A stretch of 64,000 bases of DNA from Notamacropus eugenii (Eukaryota > Chordata > Mammalia > Diprotodontia > Macropodidae). The notes beneath the pieces are model-generated. The model ran no database searches. It worked only from the letters and a program-made list of their open reading frames with translations, and had not been told where the DNA came from. The position numbers were made by a program, and so were the translations under genes. The stretch covers positions 388,566,342-388,630,341 of the forward strand of contig NC_092877.1 of NCBI RefSeq assembly GCF_028372415.1, given 5' to 3'. Positions 10,851 through 22,208 of this stretch are shown here, in pieces (positions within the stretch are counted from its first letter, which is position 1; each line of letters starts with the position of its first letter).

Positions 10851-11336
10851 CTTTCCTCCTTCCCTGATGTTGTGAAGAAGGCAGGTCTTGGGGGGAGGGA
10901 TAACGAATTGGGTTATCTCAGGGTCAGGACTGACTGCGGCGGGGTGTAGAGAAGTGGGTCATTCAGAGGGCCCAACTGAGGGAGGCTGGAGTCCGAGGCT
11001 GCAGACAGTGTGAGGGGAGGCTGGGTCCCTCTGGGCAGAGGTGAGATGAGGAGGGAGAGAGGCAGGGCCTAGAACTATCTCTCTGGGTGAGACAGCCTGA
11101 GGGGGTGGGTGGGAGGGTCTCCTCCAGGGCCACGTGGGCATGTTTGTGATAGAGGAGGCCTGAAGATGAGGGAGAAGGTGCTGAGAGGGACCTCACTGTT
11201 GAGTGGGGGGCGAGGGGACCCTGGCACTAAACTGCTTGCCCCATCACTCCTTTGATTTCTCCAGTTGAATTTCCCATGGGGCTCCACAAACCAGGGTGGG
11301 AGTGTCTGCATTAATCCTTTCCTTGTCCCACTGTAG

Positions 11337-11457
11337 ATAGCAAAGACCCCAAGGTAGATGAAAGGCCCCGGCCTCCTCACCCCATCCAGTTCACCAAGAG
11401 AGCAGCGCGTGCAGAGCCTGAAGCTAACATTCTGCTTGAAAAACCTCTGGATGAGAA
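11337..11457 (+). CDS. KIAA0753: KIAA0753 internal exon
   Basis: The exon encodes NSKDPKVDERPRPPHPIQFT followed by KRAARAEPEANILLEKPLDE. Human has SPHPIRITK and NIMLERP at the same places. The acceptor is ccttgtcccactgtag. The donor gtgagt at 11458 is supported by the phase of the next exon; a second GT four bases on would break the frame. Confidence 0.93.
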
Positions 11458-11571
11458 GTGAGTGAGAGCCAGGGATGTGGGGAACTTGGCTGGGGGCGTC
11501 TGGGTCTGTGCCGATGCCTCCACCGTCCAGGGTGCCAGTTTCAATTGCCTTCTTTTCTGGGGGCTTTTCAG

Positions 11572-11799
11572 GTATTTTGATGACAGTATGGACATGGAGG
11601 AAAGAGGGGATAAAGGGGACCCCCTGCGGCCTGTGCCTTCCGCAGCAGCCCCTCAGCAGCCAGAGGGTAGCATCCTCCTGTCGGTGCCTCGGGAGATGTT
11701 GCAGGACCTCAGTGATTACCAGGACAGCTACCAGCAGTACCTCCGGACCATCTCTCACGAGTCCATTGGCTCTTTCAACCCATGGATTATAGTGGAAAG
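11572..11799 (+). CDS. KIAA0753: KIAA0753 penultimate coding exon
   Basis: The 228-nt exon encodes YFDDSMDMEERGDKGDPLRP, a variable acidic stretch, then SYQQYLRTISHESIGSFNPW before IIVE. The ISHE..GSFNPW core is almost identical to human. The preceding intron is only 114 bp. Acceptor gggcttttcag, donor gtcagt. Confidence 0.95.
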
Positions 11800-12151
11800 G
11801 TCAGTGGTGCTAAATCTTGTGACTAGAGCTGGGTGCCACCCACCCCCCAGCCCCACAGCCAGCCTCGGGCGTGGGGGATGACCACTCACTCCATCCCAGA
11901 TGGGTTAGTGGGCATCCAGGTGTGGGCCTGAAAATTGTACCCATCACATCTCTATGAAGAGAGATGTTAAATGTTTTGTGGGGGGGGAGGGGACAGGAGC
12001 TTCATTGTTTCAAAAGATCCCTTGAATGACTCATTTGTTTATGCAAATGTGGCCAGCCCACAGCAGTCCCAGATCTCTGTGGGCGCTCCCTCACCATTTG
12101 GGGTGGGGGGCAGGGAAGAGGGGCAGCTCCTGACCCTGCTGTGTCCTGTAG

Positions 12152-12269
12152 CCTGGCAGAAGAGCTGGTGGAGGAAGCCCTGGAGGACGTGACAGCTGAG
12201 CTCCAGAATGTGTGCGAGGATTACGCTGAGGCCGTGTTCACATCTGAGTTCTTAGAGCCCTCAAAGTGA
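12152..12269 (+). CDS. KIAA0753: KIAA0753 terminal coding exon
   Basis: The exon encodes [20 protein letters not shown] then [19 protein letters not shown] and a TGA stop at 12267. This is the best-conserved C-terminal block of the protein (human ..[18 protein letters not shown]). Acceptor ctgtgtcctgtag. Confidence 0.96.
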
Positions 12270-12975
12270 AGGCTGGGCCCTGCCAGGGGGTACTGGACCC
12301 TGCCAGGAACCTTCCCTCATGTCTGTTCCCCCTTGAAATGAAGCCTGGCAGTGCCTGCCATCCTCTTTACACACGGTGTCTCGCTTGCCATGTCTGGTCA
12401 CCTTGTAAGGGGGGGGCGAGAGCAGAGAGGATGAGCCGGCCCACCTTCTCTCTGAGCATCAGGCAGAAAGAGAGGGGTCCTTGGGCCAGGCAGTTGCAAG
12501 TGGCATCAGCCTTTAAAGGCAGGCCCAAGGGAGCTTGTCTCCAGCCCAAGCAGCTGCCCCCAGGCTGCCAGGAAGCACTGCCAGCAGGCTTAGTTATTGT
12601 TGCTTCCGGGGGAGCCAGGAATACTGAGTCACCTATGGGAGAAGGCCGAGCTGGGCAGCAGGCCTGAATGGTCATGGCACCTGATCTCTGGAGACAGTGT
12701 GTCATGGGGCTGGCAGGCAGGTGGGCCTGGGAGCTAGGCCAGCTTGGACCCCCCAGGGTGGGGGCCAGAGGGGAGCACTTGCTGGGATGGGCTTGGTGTG
12801 GTGGCTTTGTAACCTCAGGATAAATAACCCTTTACCCTAGAATCTTCCAGGCCTTTGGGAGAGAGGCGCACTGTGCAGCCTCCCCTTTGGAGATTTCAGT
12901 GGTTTGTAGGTTGGTGCAGCCATTTTTTAAGACCTGATAATTTTTTTTTAATAAAATCATTGTTTTTGAGAACAT
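12270..12975 (+). other. KIAA0753: KIAA0753 3'UTR with poly(A) signal
   Basis: About 0.7 kb of unique sequence follows the stop. It ends in a T-rich stretch and AATAAA at 12950-12955. The following ATAAAATCATTG and a TG/T-rich stretch suit cleavage near 12970. The exact cleavage position is inferred. Confidence 0.75.
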
Positions 12976-13297
12976 CTCTGTCCATTTGTCATTAGATTTC
13001 TGAGAACATCTACCCCAACCCTGAATGTCTTAGGTGTGTGGACTGATTGTGATGCTCTGCTGTTGGGGTCATCCTTGGCACAAGAAACGATCATGGACAC
13101 TTCAGGTTTTGTGGATCCCGACATCCCTTGTCCCTTGACTCCTGGGCCCCAGCCCGATCCTTCTCAGTCCTCAGTCCTGAGCAGCCAGGCTGTGGCCTCT
13201 CTGTATGGGTGGCTGAGCTCACTTGATGTTCCCAGAATATCCCAAAGCTCCCACAGGAACTGGTGCCCAGCCTCGCCCCACAGACATCTGTCGAATC

Positions 13298-13818
13298 CAG
13301 AGGTTCCCAAACTTTGGCCTACTACCCCCTTTAAAAAAAATTACCTGCCCCCCTGCCCTGAAATCAATTTTCTTTAACTTGTTAACATTTGGCTTTTTTT
13401 TTTAATTTGTATCATTTCAAAATAATATAAAAGTTTTTTTTAAATGATGCATTTTAAATTTAATAATTTATTATAAATTTGTGGGCTTTTTTCCTGTATT
13501 GAAATTTTGATAATGCAGTATTGCACCATGTGTTACACAACAAGTCTTGTACATATGTTGTGCTGAACTTCCTGCCAGCGCTCAGCACACTCACCTGCCA
13601 GCACTTGCTTGTTAAGACCTGTTGGCAGACGACCACTGACGGGTTATAACTTGCATTTTGTGTTTACTTGCACAACAGATGAAACGTGTGACTGGTTTTT
13701 CAAAATTCTCTTCCTTCCTTATGCTTCCACCTCCCCCTTAGTTTTATTCAACCCTCCCTAAATGCACCCAAGACCACCACCCCCCAGGGGTCAGTATTGC
13801 CCACTTTGGGAACCTGTG
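13298..13818. mobile_element. Non-autonomous hAT-like DNA transposon (521 bp)
   Basis: The left end cagaggttcccaaactttgg and the reverse complement of the right end (cacaggttcccaaagtgggc) are matching terminal inverted repeats of the hAT/Charlie type. Eight-base flanks gtcgaatc and gtctgatc match at six of eight positions, the usual hAT target duplication length. The interior is AT-rich with no transposase frame. It lies about 0.3 kb past the KIAA0753 poly(A) signal. Confidence 0.75.
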
Positions 13819-13944
13819 GTCTGATCCTGACTGACCTGATGTGTTGCCTTCCTCCAACGTGTCTCAGGGGGCCATTAGAGTTCAGAAAGGCTCTGGACCA
13901 GCCGACACATTAAGAGCTTCCTCTGGGAAAGGCTTGTATGAGAC

Positions 13945-14175
13945 ACAGAGAGGGCTCACTGACATGATGAAACCACCACTGCCTCTGGGAGTTCGTGTTC
14001 TCTAACCAAGGAGCAGTACCAAAAGGCTGGGGTGTTGGGGCGTGGGGGGAGAACCAGGACAGTATTGGGGAAGGCCTTCAGTGAGCCCTGAAGAGAAGCC
14101 AGCCTGGAGACAATAAGGCAGGGGTGAGGATGAGCAGGGAAGCACAGCCCACATAGGTATCCAGGCAGGGGTGGC
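13945..14175 (-). mobile_element. Probable LINE-2 fragment, antisense
   Basis: The phrase ggggaaggccttcagtgagc and its surroundings resemble the reverse complement of the L2 3' region. It is weakly preserved. A CORE-SINE scrap (tcattttacagatgaggaaa) follows at about 14235. Confidence 0.4.
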
Positions 14176-14849
14176 ATTTGGGACCCCCATAGGTCACAAG
14201 GAAGGACCTGGCCCAGTCTCCTGTCTCCAAACCCTCATTTTACAGATGAGGAAACCCAGAGAGGGGTAAGGGGCCAGCCCAAGGTCACCCTGGGGGGTCT
14301 CAGCTAAGCCAAGATCACAGTTGACCTGATCACATTACTAACCTCTTGGGAGTCTCTTGCCCAGGGTAGGCTCAGCCCTTTGGAGAGAACATGCCCACTG
14401 TGCCAGTTTGGAAACATGACCTGGGAAGGTGGTTCAGGAGCTGACAGCCAGGCTCTGGGCCGAAGGAGACCCTACCTGGGACCCCATTGAGCAGCGGAAA
14501 GCCATCAAATCCCAGACCTCAGCCTGAGAAGTCCCATGGGAACCTGAGTGCTCATCTTCTCAGGGATGGAGATGTCCAGCCTCATCTGTCTGTCTGTCTG
14601 AGCACAACCCTGAGACCAGATATCTGTGTCTATCCAGGACAGGTATGTCATGTTCTTGTCTGGTTTGGGATGGAGCTGGTAAGCCAGCCAAGCACTACTG
14701 CGGCCTTAGAAGAACTTCCAGTGTGGAAATGCCCTGCACCAGTGTAGATGATCAATGGCCTGGAGTACCAAGTGGCCAAGTCTAGGAGCCTCTGGCCATA
14801 CTACCCAAGGCCAGGCTCATCTTGCCTCTCCTAGAACCCCTACAGCAGC

Positions 14850-15110
14850 CTCTATATGGTCTCCCTTGCCTCAGTTTTGTCTTCCATGCAGCTGCCAACG
14901 CAACTTTCCTTCAGTGCATATCTGACCACATCACTCCCTCCAGTGGCTCCTGCCCCACAACTGTCACGTGAAAGGCCAACTTGCCCTGGCCCTGAGTCAC
15001 CAGGTTGGGCTCTCTCTGCTCCTCACCCATGGCCACCTCACATATCTAACCCCATGAGAACATGGATTCCCAGGTGCTTGTATCCTCACAGGGCCTTCCC
15101 TTATAGCAAC
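14850..15110 (+). mobile_element. LINE-2 fragment
   Basis: Contains atctgaccacatcactccct and ccagtggctcctgcc, typical of the L2 3' half on the sense strand. Confidence 0.65.
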
Positions 15111-15299
15111 TCTTTCGAAATCAAGTCTAACCCCCTTGTTTTACAGCCAAGGAAGCTGAGACTTAAGTGGCCAGCTAGTCAGGGTCACAGGTCTGGTTGT
15201 GTGGGAGGAGGGGAATGTTTGCTGATTGCCCGGTGGACCTGGCCCACTACTTCTTCACATCACTTTTCTCAAAAACAGCATAGGAGAAGTTTTGACGCT

Positions 15300-17740
15300 A
15301 AAGTCTAGGTGAACTGTAGCAATCAGTGCCCTTCACTGCCATTCTAGCGACCCCATCCAAAAAGAGATAGAGTTGGTCTGAGGATTCGATCTGGCCCTTG
15401 GCATTCACCATGCTCTTCTCTGCGTTCATGAAGCAGAATTTTGCCAGGAATTGAGGTCAAGTTTACAAGGACAACATTTGCCCTCTCAAGTCTTGGGTCC
15501 CTGGGGATCTTCCCTTCCCGGGCTCAGTGATCATACCTGGGCCCTGGCATTGAGCTCTTCTGAAGCCAGTGATGCCCAGCTCATCCAAGACAGCCGGGCA
15601 CTCCTTGCTAGCTCCCCACTCTGGTCCACCCTCCCTAAGCCAAATGTGTGTTTCTCTCCTTTGGACAGAAAACAGGAGTCAACTTCAAGCTGATGGGCTC
15701 TGCCTTCTCTGCCACTGGTGGTCATTCATCTCTAGCAGCTGTCCAGCCCTTTGAACCTTCTTGCGTTCCCAGTGTCCTACACTGAAAAAGAACACACACA
15801 GAATTGGTCCTCCATGCTTTCCTTCTTCTGTCTCAGTGCATCTTTGAGCCTTGAGCCTGCCTACCCTATCTCTGACAGTACTGCACTACCCTTTGGCATT
15901 TCTCTTGGGCCCCTCCTACTCTTGTTTCCATCTTATGAACAAGTCTTTTTTAAAAATCTCATTTGTTTAGGGAGCTCCCTGTGCAGCCACATTGTTCTCC
16001 TCGGATACCTCCCCATTCTCGTCTTCATTCAAAGCATCCCATTGCCCCTCACTGGCCTCCCAGCCCAGGGTCATCCTGTCTCAGTCATCTTTCTTAGGGA
16101 TCTTTTGAAATCTGCATTCCCCTGGTTGATGCCTGTCAGACCATCACAGACTTTCCTTTACCAATAACTCTCTTTTCCTGTTTCTGAGTCAAGTTCAGAA
16201 CAGAACTTTTGCTTATTGATGCCTCTTCTTCTTGAAGGATGGCGTGATCATTAAGGCACATAAAGCTGTGGCAGAGATAGATGCAGCAGATGTCTCCTCA
16301 CTGGCCTCTTGTGCCTTTGGGCTGGGCTTAGTATCTGCTTTCCAAGCTTTTCCTGCCTTTCCTCTTTCTGACCAAGTTGTATGGAGTCTACTCCAATGAC
16401 AAGATTCCATCTGGGGCTGCCTTCATTGAGCTGAATTGAATATGACTCATTGGAGTATCTTGGATGATCTGGGATCTGGCTACTCTGTTTCCAAGGACCA
16501 TGGCTGGTCTACACTGCCAGCCTGGTGAGTGAGGGGCAGGTGGGAGAGAGGCCAGCTGCGGCTGGGTGACAATGCCATCATTGTTCTGGCTCCAACAGGA
16601 GTGTAGGAGTGTAGAACAGCAGTCTAGGGATACTTCAGCCTAAAGGGCAGGAGAGTACTAGTGAATGTTTTAACTACCTGCTCTCTCCCTCCAAAATGGA
16701 CAAGGGACACTTTCAAGTTTAACCTGCAGAATTAACATTCTCACCATCACTTTTCAAAGTCTACGCAATCAAAATAATCAAGCTCTGATTTGTAGCGTGT
16801 GCTGATGTTTTAGGTGTAAATGCAAACCCTGAAAATTTAACAATTAGATGCCAGGCTCAGCATCCCTGAAGGAGTTCAGAATAAAAACCACTCTGCCCGG
16901 TTGCTGTCAAGTTTGGCTCTCTCCCATTATATGCCGTTACACGAAAGTCCATCCCCAAAGCTGCTATAGTTCTTTATCGGGATACCAAGGTGGGGGGTGA
17001 AGGGGGATGCACAAGTGAAAATGAGCTCTTGGGAAAAGCAAGACAATCTGTGAGCTCCTATGGACAGAGCTGAGAGAGCTAGCTGGCGGGGAGTCTTCTA
17101 GCACTACAGCTGCTGGAATGTGGGGGTGGGGGTGGGGAGGGTGGTCTCTGTTCTAGAGGATCTACAGCTGCTGAAATGCAGGTCCCTTGTTGGACTGGGG
17201 CTCACAGAGACCTCCTGTTGGCTTTTCAATCTGCACCACACCTCTCTCTCCCGCGGCCTCCCCTCAGATCCAAGGAGACTCCTTTATTGAAACAGGCCTG
17301 TGGCTCAGCGGTCTCTCAGCCAGTAGAAGTCCTAGGAGTGGAGCTGCAGTACTGTGCCTCGGGAAAGTCAACCCAGGCTTACGGGCCAGGGAGGCTTCGT
17401 GAATGCATCAAGCTCAACTTTTTTTTAAAATCTATGATGCTTCTTTTGAATATGGTAGCTCCTTCCAGAATCATGTTAGTGACTGGTCTCTTCCCAGCAG
17501 GGCTTTAGGACCGCCAATCTGTCTGGCTTACTACCTAGCCTTTGTGCATTTTTGTAGAGACATGTGAAGCTCTATGTCTTATATTGGCTCCTTTTGGGTG
17601 ATTTTAGCTCCTGTGAGTTTCTGGATATTTCTACTGCCAACGCTCCATGGTCTGACTTGAGAAACATCACCAAGCAGCTTTCTTCTTCCTTTCTTTCCAT
17701 GTTAAATCCTGATATGATTTGATTGTCATGGCCACAGACA
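15300..17740. other. Intergenic stretch with nothing recognised
   Basis: No gene, clear repeat family or array was recognised. A 138-codon open frame at 15751-16167 lacks recognisable domains and is probably chance or an old element. Confidence 0.5.
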
Positions 17741-17744
17741 CATA

Positions 17745-18180
17745 TTCTTTTACAATTTGAATTCTTATATTTTATTTTTAATTACATGTGAAAAAAAATT
17801 TAACATTCATTATTTAAAAAAATCTTGACTTCCAAATCCTCTGCTTCCCTCCTTGAGCAGGCAAGCAGTTTATACATGTGCAGTGAGACAAAACATTTCC
17901 ACGTTAGCCATGTTGCAAAGGAAACACAAACCAAAAAACCCCAGGAGAAAAAGGTAATAAGAAGTCTGCTTCCTTCTGCCCTCAGACTCCACATCCTTTC
18001 TGTGGACATAGAGACTGTTTTCTATCATGAGTCTTTTGGAATTGTCCTGGACCCTTGCATTGCTGAGAAGAGCCAAGTCTATCGGAGCTGGTCACGGCAC
18101 AAGATTCTCCTGGTTCTGCTCATTTCACTGGGTGTCAGTTCATGCCCGGTCTGTCTTCTTAGCCACCTCTGCTCCTCTCT
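17745..18180 (-). mobile_element. L1 3' end, 5'-truncated, antisense
   Basis: It shares the ordered landmarks of the other L1 3' ends here: an AT-rich start, catgagtcttttggaattgt, ttgctgagaagagccaagtc and ttctcctggttctgctcatt. A CORE-SINE follows directly. Confidence 0.75.
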
Positions 18181-18204
18181 CCTGAATTGCTTACCTTTAT
18201 CAGT

Positions 18205-18425
18205 TCAGTCATATCTGGCTCTTTGTGACCCCATACACCGTAGCAACCCAGGCCCTTCTATCCCCACTACCTCTCCAAGCCTGTCCAAGCTCATGTTCAT
18301 TGTTTCCATGCAGGGGGAAGTGACTTGCCCAGGGTCACACAGCTAGTAAGTGCCTGAGGCTGGATTTGAACTCAGGTCTTCCTGACTCTGGGATGGGTGC
18401 TCTATCCACTGTGCTTCCTAGCTGC
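18205..18425 (+). mobile_element. CORE-SINE with intact 3' half
   Basis: It runs from tcagtcatatctggctcttt through gtgacttgcccagggtcaca and agctagtaagtg to ctctatccactgtgcttcct. This is a common marsupial SINE. Confidence 0.85.
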
Positions 18426-18829
18426 TGTTGCTTTCAATAGGCAGAGGCAGTAAAGGCTTCTTCATCCCTGAGGATTCTTGACCAAGACTTTGGAATCATT
18501 GTCAGCATTTTCTAGGTTTTGGCAGTATTATTTATGCCCACTCGAATCACCAGAAGTGGGTAGTAGTAAACTGATTTGACAAGTGTGAGAGTTCTCTGGC
18601 CTGTCCCATCCCATCCTCCCTCCTCAATGAGTTCCATACCTGGTTCACAGTTTTTCCACTCCTTTCTAAATCCTACCCTCAGAGAAGAGGGCTTCACTAT
18701 CTAGATTCCCCCAAATCTAACCCTAACCACTCAGCTCCTCAGGCCACCCACCTCCCAGGAGATCCACCTCCACCCATCTCAGCCACAGAGAAAGACAGTG
18801 AGCAGCTTGATCTTGCCAGTCCCCTTCTT

Positions 18830-19425
18830 GCTCAAGAATGTCAAAGTCCCCTCACCTGACCATAATCTATCAAGGCTTCTACTCTGCCTTCCCTTCTAAA
18901 CACTGCTCTTCATCCAGTGACCTCCCATCCCTTGAACCTCAGTTCTCTCCCAGGCCAGCTCCCTTGCACCCAGGCACCCTGTCCTCTTCTCATCTTGACT
19001 CCTTGGTGAACCAGTTCCACACCATGCTGCCCTCCCCTCTCAAATCGCTCTTCCTTGAATCTTTTGTCATTTCCCCAGTATTGTCTAGCAGGGCCTCAGC
19101 CTCGGATCACTGCTGCCAGGCACCATGGGCTGCTGAAGGTGGGGAAAATGAGGCAACCCTTCTTACTGAGTCTGCTACCCATTTATGCTATACAGCTTCA
19201 CCTGGACCCTCAGTGCAGGAGGGAAATACCATCCCACTTTCTACCAGGATGATAATAAACCTCCATTCTCACATCTACTTATTATACATCTTGAAATGGA
19301 TGTCTTAAATGTGTCCCAAACTGAACTTTTTTCCCTAATTATTTTCCACCTGCCCTCAACTTCTCTGTTACTGTCAAGAGCAGCCCCAACCTCCCAGACC
19401 CTCAGGCTTGCAACCTAGGAATGAT
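18830..19425 (+). mobile_element. Probable LINE-2 fragment
   Basis: The later part is clear: atgtcttaaatgtgtcccaa, actgaacttttttccc and ctcaggcttgcaacctagg match L2 ORF2 C-terminal sequence. The earlier part is less certain. It ends at a 15-base G run. Confidence 0.55.
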
Positions 19426-19429
19426 GTGG

Positions 19430-21550
19430 GGGGGGGGGGGGGAGGAGAAGTGACAGTAAGGCAGATATAACCTGGATGTCAGGAAAAACCTACTCCCAAG
19501 AGCTATTCCACAGTAGCCTGGGCTAGCTGGACTCCTCTTCCCTGGAACTTTCCAAATAGAGAGACCACCTGTCACAGGCAGTGTAGAAAGGACTCTTGGT
19601 CAGTGACAGAATGGATGGATTAGAGCAGTGCTTCAAGAAACCCTTGGGGATTGGAGAGATGATGGACCAAGGGTTCTCAAGGATATTTCTTTAGTGGCAC
19701 ATTAAGCAGGAAATAATTGACTAAGTTCCAAATAGTTTTCCTCTGGGAAAACAAGCATGTTGTGTTGTAAGCATGATAGATTTGTTTCAAACCCATTATG
19801 ATCACACACAAAAAGATTTTGGTGTTTCACATCAAACACTGATCACTTCTGACTGAGCACAATATGTTTCTGAAGTTTCTCAACCAGTCATCAAATTGTT
19901 TCCAAACTGTCACAAGGGTTCAACATTCAAGTGCGATGGATTCCCAAGGGATGGTCAGACACGTGCATAGCTCACTTATATTCTGGACAAGGTACCAGGC
20001 TGCTTCCTTGTTCCCCTCTTTGACCTTGTAATCCTATCTCATGTTCTGTTTAATCACGACCCAGATGTTATGAATGTTTTCATTCGTGCCCCACAAAGTC
20101 AAGCTGTTTGAAAGCCACGATCGCTGGGCATGAACGTTCTGAGTCATCTTAGAGCTCTCCTGGACCATTACAACGGTTCTGCAGAAATAAACAGCCTTTC
20201 TCTCATTGGCATATTCAGGTGGTGTTCCTATTTCATTTTCTCTGCTTCAGGTACTAGTTTTCTCTCTGGTGTATTTTCAGATGAATGGTTGGCAACACTG
20301 GTCAGTTGTCAGGTAGTGTGTTTCACCTGATGTGCCAGTGAGTGGCAGAAGGGAAGAAAGTCACCTCTTCGAACTCACGATCCTCTGTGCCCATGTCTCC
20401 TCAGCCTCTGGGAATCTCTGCTGTCTTTCTGGAGGTCTTTCCTGGCCCCCCCCAGCCTGCCCTTCACACAGCATTTACCTTGCCAACTTGACCGTGGCTT
20501 TGTACCGAACTGCATAGCTGTGTGTCTGTCCTTGAGGCCAGGCACTATCCTTTGACTTTGTGTCTCTACCTCTAGCACAGGAATTGGTAAGCAACTGCCA
20601 CAGCCCGTAAGGTGCTCCTTCTGGGCACTACAATGTGGGCAGGGCTTCAGTACTAACTAGTTTGTGTAGGGTTGGGATAACATTTACACTGGATCTGAGA
20701 ACAAGAGTTGGAAGGCCCTCCAAGGCCACTGAGGGCCGACTGGATGACAAGTGAGGAAACTGAGGTTCTGCCTGGAGGATGAGGCAGGAGGATCAGCTGC
20801 CTCTGCCAGCCCCCTGCTCTTCCCTTCTGGCACTGGAACCAAGGAGAGCTGCTGTGGGGGTAGGTGATCCTGGGCTCTATTCAGAGCCTTTCCAAGCTCC
20901 CCTCCTGTGCCCCTGGGGGGGGGGGTCCCTTCTGCCTTCTCTGGTGTAGGGCCTCCTGAGCCACTGCTCTGTGGTCCGTGGACTTGCTCTTTCACTGGGG
21001 CACAGAAGAGGGCCTGGGATTTTGCACTTTCCTTCAACAGAATTGGGGTGAAGGGCCTCGAAAGTGCTTTTTTGGTCTTTGTACCTCCAGCACCTCTACT
21101 GTGGCTGGAACACAGAAGGTGCTTAATAAATTCATGGTAAGTTGAAATGGCTCCTTGATTTTCTCAACAATCCTGCAAGGGTGGTGTTACCGTGTTACTC
21201 CAGTTTTACAGATCAGGCAACCAAGGCTAGAAGAGAAGAAATGCTTTCCCCCAGGGCCCTACAGAACCAAATAGGAGTAGGCCCAACAGGTTCTCACTGA
21301 GCCCAACACTCTGGGCCTACCAGAGGAGGTGAGGGTGAAAACCCAGGGCAAGGCATCTAGCTTGGGGGAGAGAAGGTTCAGAGGGTGCCAGTCGGCAGCT
21401 CTCAGGTCTCTCAGGTCTCTCAGGTTCTGTGGTCTTGGGGGAAAGGGGAGAGCCTCCTGGTCGGGTAGGGGTGGGTGGGTGGAATTGGCTGAGCCACTCA
21501 TTTGGGCTTCCTCTGGGGCCCCCTGCCCTGGAGAGCTTGGAGCAGAGAGG
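19430..21550. other. Intergenic region upstream of PITPNM3
   Basis: Apart from the possible transposon, only short L2 and CORE-SINE scraps are visible (for example 20745-20775 and 21090-21140). No gene was recognised. Confidence 0.5.
19667..20125. mobile_element. Possible second hAT-like DNA transposon
   Basis: The ends ccaagggttctcaagg and the reverse complement of tttgaaagccacgatcg share a loose hAT-type terminal pattern, and both continue into a similar tttagtggcac/tttgtggggcac block. No target duplication is evident. Confidence 0.25.
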
Positions 21551-21949
21551 CTGAGTGAGCCGGGATTCAGGGCCGGGTCTGTCCGACCGGGGGCCCCGGG
21601 GATGGGGGTGGGGGAAGGCTACCATCTTCCCTCTGACCTCCGTGGCCTCTGAAGGGGGACCTGCACCCAGCTCCCTCGGGCTGGCGGCAGGGTGACCTCC
21701 CTCTACTCTCCCCAGACCTCCGCAGGAGCCAGAGCTGGGAGGGGGCCGTGAGACTGGTGGCCCCGAGGCCTCCGCTTGGTCTCTGTTCGAGGTCTGGAAG
21801 CTCCGATCTGGCCCGGCCGCTTGCTGTGTGACTCCAAGGCTCTCGATGTCAGTCTCTGGTGCACCCCTCGGGGTCTCCAGGCTGCGGCCCCCCGGCCCGC
21901 TCCGGCCTCCCCGATCGGGGCTCCGGGGTCTGGGGCGGGGGCAGCAGCC

Positions 21950-22032
21950 ACAGCTCGCTCCCTCCTCCCTATTCCCTCTTCCTCCTCCCTCCTCCCTCTT
22001 CCTCCGCCCTCCTCCCTCTTCCTCCTCCCGCC
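21950..22032 (+). repeat. Polypyrimidine CCTCCTCCCTCTTCC tract in the promoter
   Basis: Some 80 bp are nearly pure C/T on the + strand, built from CTCC and CTTCC words. The opposite strand therefore has many GGAGGG runs. It ends about 135 bp before the PITPNM3 start codon. Confidence 0.9.
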
Positions 22033-22165
22033 CCCGCGTCGGAGGCCGCTGCTCGGCGCCTTTAAGGCAGCGGGAGGACCGGGCGAGGAGGCGGCGGCGG
22101 CCGCGGCAGCGGAGCCGGGAGGGAGGGGGCCCGGGGCGCAGCCAGGAGCGGGCAGGAGCCGGGCC

Positions 22166-22208
22166 ATGGCCACGGCCGCGGGGGCCGGCCCCGACAGCAG
22201 CCGCGCAG
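22166..22208 (+). CDS. PITPNM3: PITPNM3 coding exon 1
   Basis: ATG at 22166 lies in gggccatgg, a reasonable Kozak context. The 43 nt give MATAAGAGPDSSRA plus one base and end at the donor gtgagg. The length and Ala/Gly/Pro composition resemble the human N-terminus (MAKAGRAGGPPPGG), but identity is low. Phase 1 at the end fits exon 2 exactly. Confidence 0.82.

Larger units (their letters stand above)
777..12975 (+). other. KIAA0753: KIAA0753 (moonraker/OFIP) gene, 3' part: ten coding exons plus 3'UTR
   Basis: KIAA0753 is known as a centriolar-satellite/centrosome protein that works with OFD1 and FOR20 in centriole duplication and ciliogenesis. Ten exons at 777-946, 1248-1367, 1985-2074, 3647-3725, 5280-5345, 8159-8302, 9657-9738, 11337-11457, 11572-11799 and 12152-12269 join with consistent phases into 1218 nt, which is 405 residues and a stop. 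All introns are GT-AG; the smallest is 114 bp. The assembled peptide follows the human C-terminus as I recall it, including [50 protein letters not shown] and the near-identical [15 protein letters not shown] end. The N-terminal half lies upstream of the window; I found no earlier exon in 1-776. The recognition rests on remembered family sequence, not on a search. Confidence 0.93.
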
